33,296 nucleotides of DNA from Prevotella sp. GTDB lineage: Bacteria; Bacteroidota; Bacteroidia; Bacteroidales; Bacteroidaceae. This document shows positions 1 through 9,400 of the stretch, in pieces. Under the pieces are notes generated by a model. That model had not been told where the DNA came from. It saw only the letters and a list, made by a program, of their open reading frames with translations, and made no database searches. Every line of letters starts with the position of its first letter. Within the stretch, counting starts at the first letter, position 1. Made by a program: the position numbers and the translations under genes. Where the stretch lies: contig JALEKD010000022.1 in assembly GCA_022769285.1 (NCBI GenBank), positions 1-33,296 on the forward strand. Reading direction: 5' to 3'.

Positions 1-503
1 AAGAAATAAGCCGGCAGAAACATTCAGACCGTTATATGATGGGGGATAGCAGCACCACAGCCGCTACTCCCCATTTTTTTATGACCACTGGCCGAGCGGG
101 AACCATCTTCGGAAGAAAAGCAGAAGGGTAAGAAAGTAAAAAGGTGATTTTGAAAGGTAAGAAGTAAAAGAGTAGAAAAGTAAAAGGCGCTCCCCGCACA
201 CTGGCGATGGTTTCCTGCATATCAATAGTAGTCGCCGAAATCGTAGAGACCTACCTTTACATTTCCCGGAGCCGTCTTTAGAAGTCTAAAGGTCGGTCTT
301 TTCATTTGTCGCGATGGTCACGGGATAAAAAGCGGTTACTCTAATCGCTGTGATGATGGCTCCGCAACCAGCGCGCTGCTTATACGGGGGCATTTATGAC
401 TATTATCAGCACCATGGCAACTGGTCGCCCTGATCATTTCGTAACTGGCGGCAGGCTTTTTTGTACGATTTTCAATTTTAACGACCGCAAACTCAGAAAA
501 ATA
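1..503. other. Gene-free stretch at the left edge
   Basis: I see no convincing gene in either strand. Bases 120-190 are a purine-rich tract with repeated AGTAAAAG-like words, leading into a copy of a dispersed repeat listed separately. Bases 248-260 and 287-299 are inverted copies that match at 12 of 13 positions. Between them lies a smaller hairpin, CTTTAGA-AG-TCTAAAG. Short reading frames are present but have no family resemblance and no promoter placed to serve them. Confidence 0.6.
171..299. repeat. Dispersed intergenic repeat, copy A
   Basis: About 62 bases from 171 match the stretch starting near 28835 with roughly 12 differences (about 80 percent identity by eye). The shared core includes GCGCTCC followed by CTGGCGATGG and TCCTGC. 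A second shared word, TAAAGGTCGGTCT, lies at 287-299 here and at 28911-28923 in the other copy. Neither copy is in a gene. This looks like a family of small non-coding repeats with AG-rich leaders. I cannot tell whether it is mobile. Confidence 0.5.
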
Positions 504-594
504 CACTACCTTTGCATAAGATAGGCGGCACCTCGGCCATCTGAGCAAGCTCATGGCGCTCTGTTTGCACTACCTTTGCACATGATAGGCGGCA
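504..594 (+). promoter_or_regulatory. Tandem duplicated -7 promoter boxes and leader starts
   Basis: Two 27-base units at 504-530 and 568-594 differ at only two positions. Each holds the Bacteroidetes -7 box TACCTTTG (507-514 and 571-578) followed by a shared GATAGGCGGCA. Neither has a TTTG at the expected -33 position. Both point toward the transporter gene starting at 671. The first unit is followed by a hairpin at 535-557 that recurs upstream of the FKBP gene. The second is followed by a diverged version ending in the same CATGGCGCT. Confidence 0.6.
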
Positions 595-670
595 TACCGG
601 GAACCACAACTGGTGTCCGGACAAGGCATGGCGCTATCGTAACCAAGCAAATTAATATAATCAATAATTT

Positions 671-2365
671 ATGGATTGGCTTTTAAATTTATTTACGCAG
701 CAAGATTCGGTTGCACACATAGCCCTGCTGTTCTCTATCGTCATCGCGATAGGCGTGCTGTTGGGCAAAATTAAGGTATGTGGCATCTCCTTGGGCGTTA
801 CCTTCGTGCTGTTTGCTGGCATTGTGGCTGGCCACATCGGCTTTACGGCTCCTGTAAACATCCTTACCTTCGTCCAGGACTTCGGACTTATCCTCTTTGT
901 CTTCATGATAGGTTTGCAAGTGGGGCCGGGGTTCTTTGAGAGTTTCAAGAAAGGTGGCGTGGCGCTCAACCTGCTCTCCACGGGTACCATACTGCTCAAT
1001 ATCGGTGTAATGTTTGCCTGCTACTTCCTGTTCTTCGACACCAGCAACGTGGTCAACCTGCCCATGATGGTGGGAACCCTCTATGGCGCTGTTACCAACA
1101 CCCCTGGATTAGGAGCAGCCAACGAGTCGCTGACCTCGGTGTTCCCCAACGGTCAGATACCCCCTATCGCGTCGGGCTATGCCTGCGCCTACCCGCTGGG
1201 AGTACTGGGTATCATCGGCGCCACCATCGCGGTGCGCTATATATGCAAGATTAAGTTAGAAAAGGAAGACGCCCAACTTCAAGAGTTGGAGAATGAGAAT
1301 CCACATGAAAAGCCCTTTCAGATGCACCTCAAGGTTAGCAACGCATACCTGGCTGGCAAGAAGCTGCAGCAGATAACTGAATTCCTAAACCGTGACATTG
1401 TGTGCTCGCGACTACTTCACGAGGGCGAGATAAGCATCCCCAACAAGAACACGATACTCAGCATGGACGACGAGCTGAGCATAGTATGTGCCACGCACGA
1501 CGCTGAGGCCATACGGGCTTTCATCGGCCCCAACGTAGATACTCCTTTCCCCGAGGACAATGAGAAACAGCCGCTGGTGTCCAAGCGTATCGTGATAACT
1601 AACCCCTCCATGAACGGCAAGACGCTGGGCAAGATGCACTTCTCCAGTGTCTACGGGGTCAACATTACCCGTATTACCCGCCAGGGGATGGATCTCTTTG
1701 CCAGTCGTCATCACCACTTCCACGTAGGCGATCGCGTAATGGTAGTAGGCCCCGAGGACAATGTAAACCGTGTAGCAGAGCTGATGGGCAACTCGGTAAA
1801 ACGGCTCGACGCGCCCAACATTGCCACCATATTCATAGGCATTATCGTGGGAATACTATTCGGCAGCCTGCCCATAGCCATTCCCGGCATGCCCGTGCCC
1901 CTCAAGTTGGGTATAGCGGGCGGCCCGCTCATCATAGCCATCCTGATAGGCCGGTTCGGATACCGCTTCAGACTGGTAACCTATACCACCACATCGGCCA
2001 ACATGATGCTGCGCGAGATAGGACTGGTACTCTTCTTAGCCGCCGTGGGCATCAAGGCCGGGGCCAGCTTCTGGCACACCGTAGTGCAGGGCGACGGCCT
2101 CAAGTATGTGTACACGGGTTTCCTCATCACCATCATTCCCATCCTGATAATGGGCACCATAGCCCGGCTGAAGTACAAGTTCAACTACTTTACCATCATG
2201 GGTATGTTGGCAGGTACCTATACCGACCCACCCGCACTGGCCTACGCCAACTCGGTATGCTCTAAGGAAGAGCCGTCGGTGGGCTACTCTACCGTGTACC
2301 CGCTGAGTATGTTCCTGAGAATCTTTACGGCACAGCTCATAGTCTTGTTCTGCTGCGGAGCCTAA
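671..2365 (+). CDS. YidE/YbjL/AspT-family putative transporter
   Basis: This 564-residue protein is an integral inner-membrane transporter. Hydrophobic helices fill roughly residues 1-190 and 375-564, as in the duplicated AspT/YidE/YbjL antiporter fold. The hydrophilic middle (about 200-370) has two TrkA-C-like regulatory halves, seen around '[15 protein letters not shown]' and '[19 protein letters not shown]'. The [16 protein letters not shown] and [16 protein letters not shown] segments are the matching signature repeats of the two halves. Length is close to E. coli YidE (about 550). Substrate is unknown; family members include an aspartate/alanine exchanger, but that cannot be read from sequence here. 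The ATG lies downstream of two promoter boxes, and the gene appears to stand alone, ending before a strong terminator. Confidence 0.9.
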   Translation: MDWLLNLFTQQDSVAHIALLFSIVIAIGVLLGKIKVCGISLGVTFVLFAGIVAGHIGFTAPVNILTFVQDFGLILFVFMIGLQVGPGFFESFKKGGVALNLLSTGTILLNIGVMFACYFLFFDTSNVVNLPMMVGTLYGAVTNTPGLGAANESLTSVFPNGQIPPIASGYACAYPLGVLGIIGATIAVRYICKIKLEKEDAQLQELENENPHEKPFQMHLKVSNAYLAGKKLQQITEFLNRDIVCSRLLHEGEISIPNKNTILSMDDELSIVCATHDAEAIRAFIGPNVDTPFPEDNEKQPLVSKRIVITNPSMNGKTLGKMHFSSVYGVNITRITRQGMDLFASRHHHFHVGDRVMVVGPEDNVNRVAELMGNSVKRLDAPNIATIFIGIIVGILFGSLPIAIPGMPVPLKLGIAGGPLIIAILIGRFGYRFRLVTYTTTSANMMLREIGLVLFLAAVGIKAGASFWHTVVQGDGLKYVYTGFLITIIPILIMGTIARLKYKFNYFTIMGMLAGTYTDPPALAYANSVCSKEEPSVGYSTVYPLSMFLRIFTAQLIVLFCCGA

Positions 2366-2440
2366 GTGCGCTCCGCAGGTGCCGTAAAGAGAAACGAGAC
2401 GATTATCAAGGAGGGCACCATCGCTCTTCTTACTAAAATA

Positions 2441-2479
2441 AAAAAATGCAGGTCTTTAACCGAAGACCTGCATTTTTTT
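2441..2479. terminator. Bidirectional terminator between convergent genes
   Basis: A 16-base arm at 2441-2456 pairs with 2463-2478 around a six-base loop, with an A-run on the left and a T-run on the right, so it can act on both strands. It serves the transporter on the plus strand and the lipoprotein gene on the minus strand. The minus-strand stop codon (2456-2458) lies at the loop, so the lipoprotein's last residues are encoded by the stem. Confidence 0.9.
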
Positions 2480-3247
2480 CTTGCCGTTAGCCGCTATCGT
2501 TATCTTGATTTGGAATGACGACGCCGAGTCGGGTATGGCCAGCGAGGCCACAAACTCTAAGCCCGCCGCCGTGGCCTGGTAGTACACGATGTCGCTCAGT
2601 ACACTCTGCGACAGGTACTGCTGGGGAACCAGTCCTGCGAAATCGCGCTTGCGGAAGTCGCTCGAGAAGAGGCAGGAGGCCCCATCATACACGCTCAGGT
2701 GTACGATATTGTCGTAGTAGATATTGTCGACCGCCACGCCGTCATCGTTATATGCCGTCTTGACCACCTTGTAAGTGGTGGGGTTAACCTGTACGTAGTA
2801 GTGATAACGGTTGCTGCCGGCGGCGACCACGCTGTCGCGCTTGATGAGCTGGCGCTGGTTGAGGGCCACCGTGCGGTGGTTACCGAAGTAAGACATATCC
2901 GACGGGTCGGTACTCTTGAACAGATGTATCTGGTCGCCCGACTGGTTCTCAAAGACAAAGAGATGGGACGTCTGCTTCAGTATGTGGTACTTGACCTCCT
3001 TGGCGCCACGCAAGACCAGCGTGTCGTCTACCACCTTGAAGTACACCGGCATGCTGGTGGTATCGGGATAGTAGATGGTGTCGCCCTTGGCCCTGAAGGC
3101 TGCTCCCTCATCGTCATCGTTGAGCCAGATGCCCTGCAGCATCTTCTTGGCTGCCGTGTCCTCGGCCGGTGCCGATGCCGTGCCGGCCTCCTTGCGGCAG
3201 GCTGTAAACGCCAGTACCGCAGCAACAAGTATGGCTATCTTTCTCAT
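2456..3247 (-). CDS. Predicted lipoprotein, possibly DUF4738-like
   Basis: The chosen start gives a 263-residue protein beginning MRKIAILVAAVLAFTAC, a lipoprotein signal peptide with the acylated Cys at position 17. An alternative ATG four codons upstream is less likely, because the chosen ATG overlaps the stop of ugd as ATGA, which is typical of translational coupling. After the signal is a low-complexity Ala/Glu/Thr stretch, then a mainly beta-type globular region containing 'MLQGIWLNDDD' and 'GDTIYYPDTTSMPVYF'. This resembles the Bacteroidetes DUF4738 lipoproteins from memory, which I could not check. It is the last gene of the rfbC-ugd operon, so a cell-envelope role is plausible but not shown. 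No function is assigned. Confidence 0.8.
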   Translation of the reverse strand: MRKIAILVAAVLAFTACRKEAGTASAPAEDTAAKKMLQGIWLNDDDEGAAFRAKGDTIYYPDTTSMPVYFKVVDDTLVLRGAKEVKYHILKQTSHLFVFENQSGDQIHLFKSTDPSDMSYFGNHRTVALNQRQLIKRDSVVAAGSNRYHYYVQVNPTTYKVVKTAYNDDGVAVDNIYYDNIVHLSVYDGASCLFSSDFRKRDFAGLVPQQYLSQSVLSDIVYYQATAAGLEFVASLAIPDSASSFQIKITIAANGKKKMQVFG

Positions 3248-4560
3248 CGCCCTATACAATGGTAGATAAACCCGGCAGCCACCAGTTCGGCAGGGTCGTA
3301 GATGTTACGGCCGTCGAGCACGATACGCCGGTTCATAATTTTTCCCACGATGTCCCAGTTAGGCAGGCGGAACTCCTTCCACTCGGTGAGGAGCATCAAC
3401 GCATCGGCACCGTTGGCCGCATCGTACATGTCGTGGGTATAAGTAACCGCATCGCCAATACGACGGCGACACTCGTCCATGGCCACAGGGTCGTACACGC
3501 GTATCTTGCAGCCAGCATCGAGCAACCGCTGGATGACAACCAGGGCCGTAGACTCGCGCATGTCGTCGGTTTCGGGTTTGAAAGCCAGTCCCCACAGGGC
3601 CACGGTTATGCCCTTGAGCGCCCCGGTACCCAACAGGTTGCTGAGTTTGTCAAACAGCACGCTCTTCTGTTGCGCATTGACCCGCTCGACGGCCTTGAGC
3701 ACCTCCATGGAGTAGCCGTTGTCGTCGGCAGTCTTGATGAGCGCCTTAACGTCCTTCGGGAAACAACTGCCACCATACCCGCAGCCTGCATAGAGGAACT
3801 TGCGCCCTATGCGAGTATCACTTCCCACGCCCGCACGTACCATATTGACATCGGCACCCACTCGCTCGCACAGGTTGGCTATGTCGTTCATAAAGGAGAT
3901 GCGCGTGGCCAGCATGGAGTTAGCTGCGTACTTAGTCATCTCGGCACTGGGAATATCCATGAATATAACGCGGAAATTATTAAGCAGAAAGGGCTTGTAT
4001 AAGCGGGTTAGCAGCTCCTTGGCGCGGTCGCTCTCAGTGCCCACGACCACTCGGTCGGGACTCATAAAGTCCTTTATGGCGCTGCCCTCCTTCAGAAACT
4101 CGGGATTGCTGGCCACGTCAAACTCTACGCTTACTCCCCGGCGGTCCAGGGCCGCCTGTATCGTGGCGCGCACCTTCTTGGCCGTTCCCACGGGCACGGT
4201 ACTCTTAGTAACCACCACCATATAGTGGTTCAGGTTGTCACCTATAGTCTGGGCCACCTGCAGCACGTACTTCAGGTCGGCACTGCCGTCCTCATCGGGG
4301 GGCGTGCCAACAGCCGAGAATACTATCTGCTGGTCATTGAGCACATCGGCCAGCGAGGTGGTAAACTTGAGCCTGCCAGCCTTTACATTCTTGGTAACCA
4401 GCTCGTCAAGCCCAGGCTCATAGATGGGTATCTGTCCGGCCTTGAGGCGTCCTATCTTCTTAGCGTCTACATCGACACAGGTAACGATGGCTCCGGTCTC
4501 GGCGAAACAGGCTCCTGATACCAGGCCCACATAGCCTGTCCCTACTATTGCTATATTCAT
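3244..4560 (-). CDS. ugd: UDP-glucose 6-dehydrogenase
   Basis: This enzyme oxidises UDP-glucose to UDP-glucuronate with two NAD+, supplying acidic sugar for surface polysaccharide. The 438-residue length is normal. The NAD-binding GTGYVGLVSG lies at residues 7-16. NPEFLKEGSA at 152-161 and K210 in EMTKYAAN are conserved catalytic-region residues, and GGSCFPKD at 263-270 carries the nucleophile C266. Order is N-terminal NAD domain, central dimer helix, C-terminal UDP-binding domain. The start overlaps the rfbC stop by one base (TAATG), and the stop overlaps the lipoprotein start (ATGA), so the three genes are very probably one transcript with coupled translation. Confidence 0.97.
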   Translation of the reverse strand: MNIAIVGTGYVGLVSGACFAETGAIVTCVDVDAKKIGRLKAGQIPIYEPGLDELVTKNVKAGRLKFTTSLADVLNDQQIVFSAVGTPPDEDGSADLKYVLQVAQTIGDNLNHYMVVVTKSTVPVGTAKKVRATIQAALDRRGVSVEFDVASNPEFLKEGSAIKDFMSPDRVVVGTESDRAKELLTRLYKPFLLNNFRVIFMDIPSAEMTKYAANSMLATRISFMNDIANLCERVGADVNMVRAGVGSDTRIGRKFLYAGCGYGGSCFPKDVKALIKTADDNGYSMEVLKAVERVNAQQKSVLFDKLSNLLGTGALKGITVALWGLAFKPETDDMRESTALVVIQRLLDAGCKIRVYDPVAMDECRRRIGDAVTYTHDMYDAANGADALMLLTEWKEFRLPNWDIVGKIMNRRIVLDGRNIYDPAELVAAGFIYHCIGR

Positions 4561-5108
4561 TATTCAAAAAGTTTAGCTTCCTTAAATTTCTTACCCTTCA
4601 GGTCCTTGGGACTGGTAACGACACGGTCGCGGTCGATGGGCCACTGGATGCCAAGGGTGTCATCGTCCCACCGGATGCTTGCTTCGTGCTGGGGGGCATA
4701 CACATTATCTACCTTATAGGTAAAGATGGCCTCATCGCTCAGCACCAGAAAACCGTGGGCAAAGCCGCGGGGAACGAAGAGTTGGTTCTTGTTGTCCTCG
4801 CTCAGCTCGACCATGACGTGCTGACCAAAGGTAGGCGAACTCTGACGCAAATCGACAGCCACGTCGAGTACGCGGCCGCGGATAACACGTACCAGCTTGG
4901 CCTGGGAGTAGTAACCCTCCTGGTAATGAAGGCCGCGCAGTACGCCATAGCTTGACCGGGACTCGTTGTCCTGTACAAAGTTGACATGGCCCACGTGTTT
5001 CTCGAACTCGTCCTGCTTCCAGGCTTCAAAGAAGTAGCCGCGGGCATCGGCAAAGACTTTGGGGCGGATGATATATACGCCATCGATGGCCGTCTTGATA
5101 TATTCCAT
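4560..5108 (-). CDS. rfbC: dTDP-4-dehydrorhamnose 3,5-epimerase
   Basis: RmlC/RfbC epimerises dTDP-4-keto-6-deoxyglucose at C3 and C5 on the way to dTDP-L-rhamnose. The protein has 182 residues, the usual length. The cupin core shows VLRGLHYQ at residues 56-63 with catalytic H61, FVPRGFAHGF at 111-120, Y131, and SIRWDDDTLGIQWPI at 144-158. It is the first gene of the rfbC-ugd-lipoprotein operon. The other rhamnose genes rfbB and rfbD are not in the window, and rfbA lies 10 kb away on the other strand. Related 3,5-epimerases for other dTDP sugars exist, so rhamnose is the likely but not proven product. Confidence 0.95.
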   Translation of the reverse strand: MEYIKTAIDGVYIIRPKVFADARGYFFEAWKQDEFEKHVGHVNFVQDNESRSSYGVLRGLHYQEGYYSQAKLVRVIRGRVLDVAVDLRQSSPTFGQHVMVELSEDNKNQLFVPRGFAHGFLVLSDEAIFTYKVDNVYAPQHEASIRWDDDTLGIQWPIDRDRVVTSPKDLKGKKFKEAKLFE

Positions 5109-5185
5109 AGTGGTATCTGTTGTGTCCTCTTTCTTATATATTATATATGTAACAATAGTGCATGTCAGTATTTATGACATTAATG

Positions 5186-5193
5186 CAAAGGTA
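5186..5193 (-). promoter_or_regulatory. -7 promoter box for rfbC-ugd operon
   Basis: On the minus strand this reads TACCTTTG, a perfect Bacteroidetes -7 box, about 78 bases before the rfbC start. No good -33 TTTG is seen at 19 bases. Between it and rfbC lies a short inverted repeat, ATGTCA...TGACAT, at 5162-5180, near the transcript start. Confidence 0.6.
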
Positions 5194-5399
5194 AAGATAA
5201 AAAAAGACAATAGTGCATAAATAATGGCTTTTTTTTCGGTCTATAAGTTAACAGAAAATAAAAAAAGAGCATCGTCCTGAAGTCCGCGATGACCGCCCCA
5301 AACAGGGCGTTTATCGCCCGCCAAACCCAGGTCATGGGGATATTCGTCCCAAAGGCAATAAAACCTGTCCAAAAGCATCTCATTTTCAGAATTTATTAG
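5194..5399. other. Divergent intergenic region between rfbC and metF
   Basis: No gene is supported here. The left part is A/T-rich. Bases 5294-5319 hold three alternating arms, CGCCC, GGGCG and CGCCC, which could pair in two exclusive ways. They lie upstream of both promoters, so a DNA-level site is more likely than an RNA switch. Confidence 0.4.
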
Positions 5400-5407
5400 T
5401 ACTTTTG
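5400..5407 (+). promoter_or_regulatory. -7 promoter box for metF-metH
   Basis: TACTTTTG matches the TAnnTTTG -7 consensus and lies about 64-70 bases before the likely metF start. No clear -33 box is seen. The resulting leader is too short for a SAM or cobalamin riboswitch. The box also argues against translation starting at 5405. Confidence 0.5.
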
Positions 5408-5470
5408 CTCTTCAAACGGGCTTTTACATTACACAATGCCCACAATTATTCATTAATGACCATCAAGATT

Positions 5471-6427
5471 ATGTCAGACATCAAGGCCAACAGCCAGACA
5501 GATACCCCCACCTCACTATCGTTCGAGATACTGCCGCCCCTCCGCGGCAAGGGCATGGAGAGCGTGTACAAGACGCTCGACAAGCTCATCCCTTTCGGGC
5601 CCTCTTACATCAATATCACCACCCATCGTGCTGAAACCATTTACAGCGAGGGCGAGGGCGGTATGTATCAGAAGCTCAGCGTGTGCAACCGGCCAGGCAC
5701 GGTGGCCATAGCAGCCGCTGTCAAGGAGCGCTACAAGGTGCGCACGGTGCCACACATCATCTGCAGCGGTTTCTCGGCTGCCGAGATAGAGAGCGAGCTT
5801 ATCGATCTGTCGTACTTGGGCATCACGGACCTGCTGGTGCTACGCGGGGACCGCGCCAAGGAGGACAACCGGTTTATACCCACGCCTGGCGGATACAGCC
5901 ATGCCATCGAACTGTGCGAGCAGATTAACGCTTTCAACCGGGGAGAACTCTTGGGCGGCGTACACATGGACGCACCCACCACACCCTTTACCTATGGCGT
6001 GGCCGGCTATCCTGAAAAGCACGACGAGGCCATGAACATGGAGGTGGACATAGCCCACCTGAAGGCCAAGGTGGCTGCCGGGGCCGACCACATCGTGACG
6101 CAGATGTTCTTTGATAACGCCAAGTACTTCGACTTTGTCGCCCGACTGCGCAAGGAGGGCATCACGGTGCCCGTGATACCGGGCCTCAAGCCACTGACCA
6201 CCCTAAACCACTGCGCTATGCTTCCCCGTACGTTCCACATAGACTTCCCACAAGCGCTGGCCAACGAGTTTGTTCACTGCAAGTCCAATGACGACGTAAA
6301 GGCGCTCGGCATAGAGTGGGCCGTGGCACAGGTGCGCGAGCTGAAGGCTGCGGGGGTGCCCATGGTACACTTCTACACCATGAACGCCTCTTACTCTACC
6401 TATAATATACTCAAACAGACTTTCTGA
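5471..6427 (+). CDS. metF: 5,10-methylenetetrahydrofolate reductase
   Basis: MetF reduces 5,10-methylene-THF to 5-methyl-THF with FAD, giving the methyl donor for methionine synthase. From the chosen ATG the protein has 318 residues. Visible family features are SFEILPP near the N terminus (E of the FEILPP motif), the ITTHRAE strand, 'LLVLRGDRAKED', GGVHMDAPTTPF, DHIVTQMFFDN (conserved QMFFD) and the GLKPL segment. The frame stays open upstream to 5405, but that start overlaps the promoter box; 5456 is the other option. It is followed three bases later by metH, so the two are surely cotranscribed and work in consecutive steps. Confidence 0.95.
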   Translation: MSDIKANSQTDTPTSLSFEILPPLRGKGMESVYKTLDKLIPFGPSYINITTHRAETIYSEGEGGMYQKLSVCNRPGTVAIAAAVKERYKVRTVPHIICSGFSAAEIESELIDLSYLGITDLLVLRGDRAKEDNRFIPTPGGYSHAIELCEQINAFNRGELLGGVHMDAPTTPFTYGVAGYPEKHDEAMNMEVDIAHLKAKVAAGADHIVTQMFFDNAKYFDFVARLRKEGITVPVIPGLKPLTTLNHCAMLPRTFHIDFPQALANEFVHCKSNDDVKALGIEWAVAQVRELKAAGVPMVHFYTMNASYSTYNILKQTF

Positions 6428-6430
6428 GCC

Positions 6431-9400
6431 ATGACCGATACGTTTACCGTCCTACAGCAGACGCTGCAACACCGTATTATGATATTAGACGGTGCCATGG
6501 GCACCATGATACAGCGCTACCAGCTGACCGAGGACGACTTCCGCGGTCAGCTCTTTGCTGACTGGCCTGTCAGACTTCATGGCGACAACGACCTGATAAG
6601 TCTTACGCGACCAGATGTGCTCTGCCAGATACACCGCGACTATCTGGAGGCTGGGGCTGACATCATCAGCGCCAACACATTTAACGCCCAGCGCGTCTCT
6701 CAGGCCGACTATAAGACCGAGGACTACATCCGACAGATTAACGAGGCTGCTATACAACTGGCACGGTCGGAGGCTGACCGCATGACGACCATCACCCCAG
6801 ACCGCCCGCGCTACGTGGCGGCGTCGATAGGCCCCACCAACCGCACCCTGTCCATGTCGCCCGATGTAGAGAACCCTGCCTACCGCGCCCTCACCTTCGA
6901 CCAGTTGTGCGCAGCCTACGAGGAACAGATGCTGGTACTGAGTAAGGGCGGGGCGGACATCTTCCTGATAGAAACAATATTCGACACGCTCAACGCGAAG
7001 GCTGCCCTTATGGCCGCACGCCACGTAAAAGAGATAACAGGCCGACGCATACCCATCATGCTGAGCGTTACCATAGCCGACGCATCGGGCCGAACGCTGT
7101 CGGGCCAGACGCTTGATGCATTCTTGGCTTCGGTGCAACACGATGAGGACATTCTGAGCGTAGGACTCAACTGCTCATTCGGCGCAGAGGACATGAGACC
7201 CTATCTGAGGGCGCTGGCTGAGCGGGCGCCCTACTTTATCAGCGCGCACCCCAACGCGGGACTGCCCGACGAAGAGGGCAACTATGTAGAGACACCCGAC
7301 ATGATGGCCCAGGCCATCAGCGCATTTATAGACGATGGCAGCGTAAACATAGTAGGAGGCTGCTGTGGCTCCACGCCCGCACATATACGGACCATTGCCC
7401 AGATGGCTGAGGGGCGAGCCGTCCGCCCACGTCCCGAGCAGGGCAAGGTAGACTGGCTGGCCGGCTTGGAGGGCTTCTCGCCCATGCCTGGCATGTTCAT
7501 GAATGTCGGCGAGCGCTGCAACGTGGCCGGCAGCCGCAAGTTCTTACGCCTTATCAACGAGAAGCAGTACGATGAGGCGCTCGGGATAGCCCGCAAGCAG
7601 GTACGCGACGGAGCCAGCCTGATAGACATCAACATGGACGATGGACTGTTGGATGCCAAGCAGGAGATGACCCACTTTCTGAACCTCATGGCCAGCGACC
7701 CCGAGGTGGCCCGCATCCCCTGGATGATCGATTCGTCGCGTTTCGATGTGATAGAGGCGGCCCTCAAATGTGTGCAGGGCAAGTGTGTGGTCAACTCGAT
7801 ATCCCTGAAAGAGGGCGAGGGGGTCTTTCTGAGTCACGCGCGTACCATTAATCAGTACGGAGCGGCCATGGTGGTCATGGCGTTTGACGAACAGGGACAG
7901 GCCACCACCTACGAGCGCAAGATAGAAATCTGCGGGCGCGCCTACCAGCTTCTGACAGAGCAGGCGGGCATCAAGCCATGCGATATCATATTCGACCCCA
8001 ATGTGCTGACCGTTGCCACCGGTATGAAGGAGCACGACAGCTATGGACTCGACTTCATCCGGGCCACGGGATGGATTAAGAAAAATCTGCCAGGGGCCCA
8101 TGTGAGTGGCGGAGTGAGCAACCTGTCGTTCGCGTTCCGCGGCAACAATTTCCTGCGTGAAGCTATGCACGCCGTGTTCCTCTACCACGGCATGAAGCAG
8201 GGCATGGACATGGGCATAGTGAACCCGGCATCCAAGGTGATGTACGGTGACATACCGGCCGACCTGCTCACACTGATAGAGGATGTTATCCTGTTTAGGC
8301 GGGCCGACGCGGCAGAGCGACTGACGGACAAGGCGCAGGAAATATTAGCAGCCAAGAGCCAGGAGGCCGCCCAACCAGTGGCCAAGACACAGGCAGACCG
8401 CACAGTCACGCCTGTGGAGGAACGGCTGAGGGAGGCTCTGCGCATGGGAGACGACGAATTTCTGCAGGCTGACCTCGAAGAGGCGCTACAGCAATACGCC
8501 ATGCCAGGCGACATCATCGAGGGCCCGCTCATGCAAGGCATGCAGGTGGTAGGCGACTTCTTCGGAGAGGGCAAAATGTTTCTGCCACAGGTGGTCAAGT
8601 CGGCTCGTACCATGAAGAAGGCCGTCGCCCTGCTTCAGCCGTATCTCGAAAAAGCGCGGCAGAAAGGTGCCAAGAGCAACGGAAAGTACTTGGTGGCCAC
8701 CGTCAAGGGCGATGTACACGACATAGGTAAGAATATAGTGACCGTGGTACTCGGCTGCAACAACTTTGAGGTAATAGACCTTGGGGTGATGGTTCCGGCC
8801 GAGAAGATAGTACAGGCGGCGATAGAAACCAAGGCCGACTTCATAGCCCTGAGTGGTTTGATAACGCCCTCGCTCGACGAGATGTGTAACACGGCCCGTG
8901 CGCTGGCCGAGGCGGGGATCACCGTACCGCTGCTGGTAGGCGGGGCCACCACGTCGCCCCTGCATACGGCGCTAAAGATAGCTCCACTATACAAGGGGCC
9001 AGTCTTCCATGTCAAGGATGCCTCTATCAACGCGGTACTGTCCATGCAACTGATGGGGCCTGAACGTGACAGGGTGTTGGCTGACAACGCCCGCGAACAG
9101 GCTGAGCTGGTTAAGAAGCACGAAGCGCAGAAACGGGCCAAGGACATCCTGCAGCAGGCTTCCAACAGTCCTAAGGACACCATCAAGGGTTGTCCCTGTG
9201 GGCACGACCACGCTGCCCAGGCCGTACACCGGCTGCAGATAGACTGGAGCAAGGAGCCGCTGCCCCGCCCAACATACATAGGATATCGCTCGCTGCCCCA
9301 CATAGACATCGCGGAGGTACGGCAGTACATCAACTGGATATATTTCTACAATCTGTGGCGGGTACACAAGGACAGCGCAGAGGCTGCCAAGGTCAAGGCG

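Noticed and set aside
352..432. Possible 26-residue frame starting MMAPQPARC
   Set aside because: Preceded by a hydrophobic run that suggests a decayed signal peptide, but no start, promoter or relatives can be shown.
5294..5319. Three-arm CGCCC/GGGCG/CGCCC as an RNA attenuator
   Set aside because: It lies upstream of both divergent promoter boxes, so it is unlikely to be transcribed in a leader.
5400..5470. SAM or cobalamin riboswitch before metF-metH
   Set aside because: The leader after the promoter box is about 60 bases, too short, and no conserved riboswitch core is seen.
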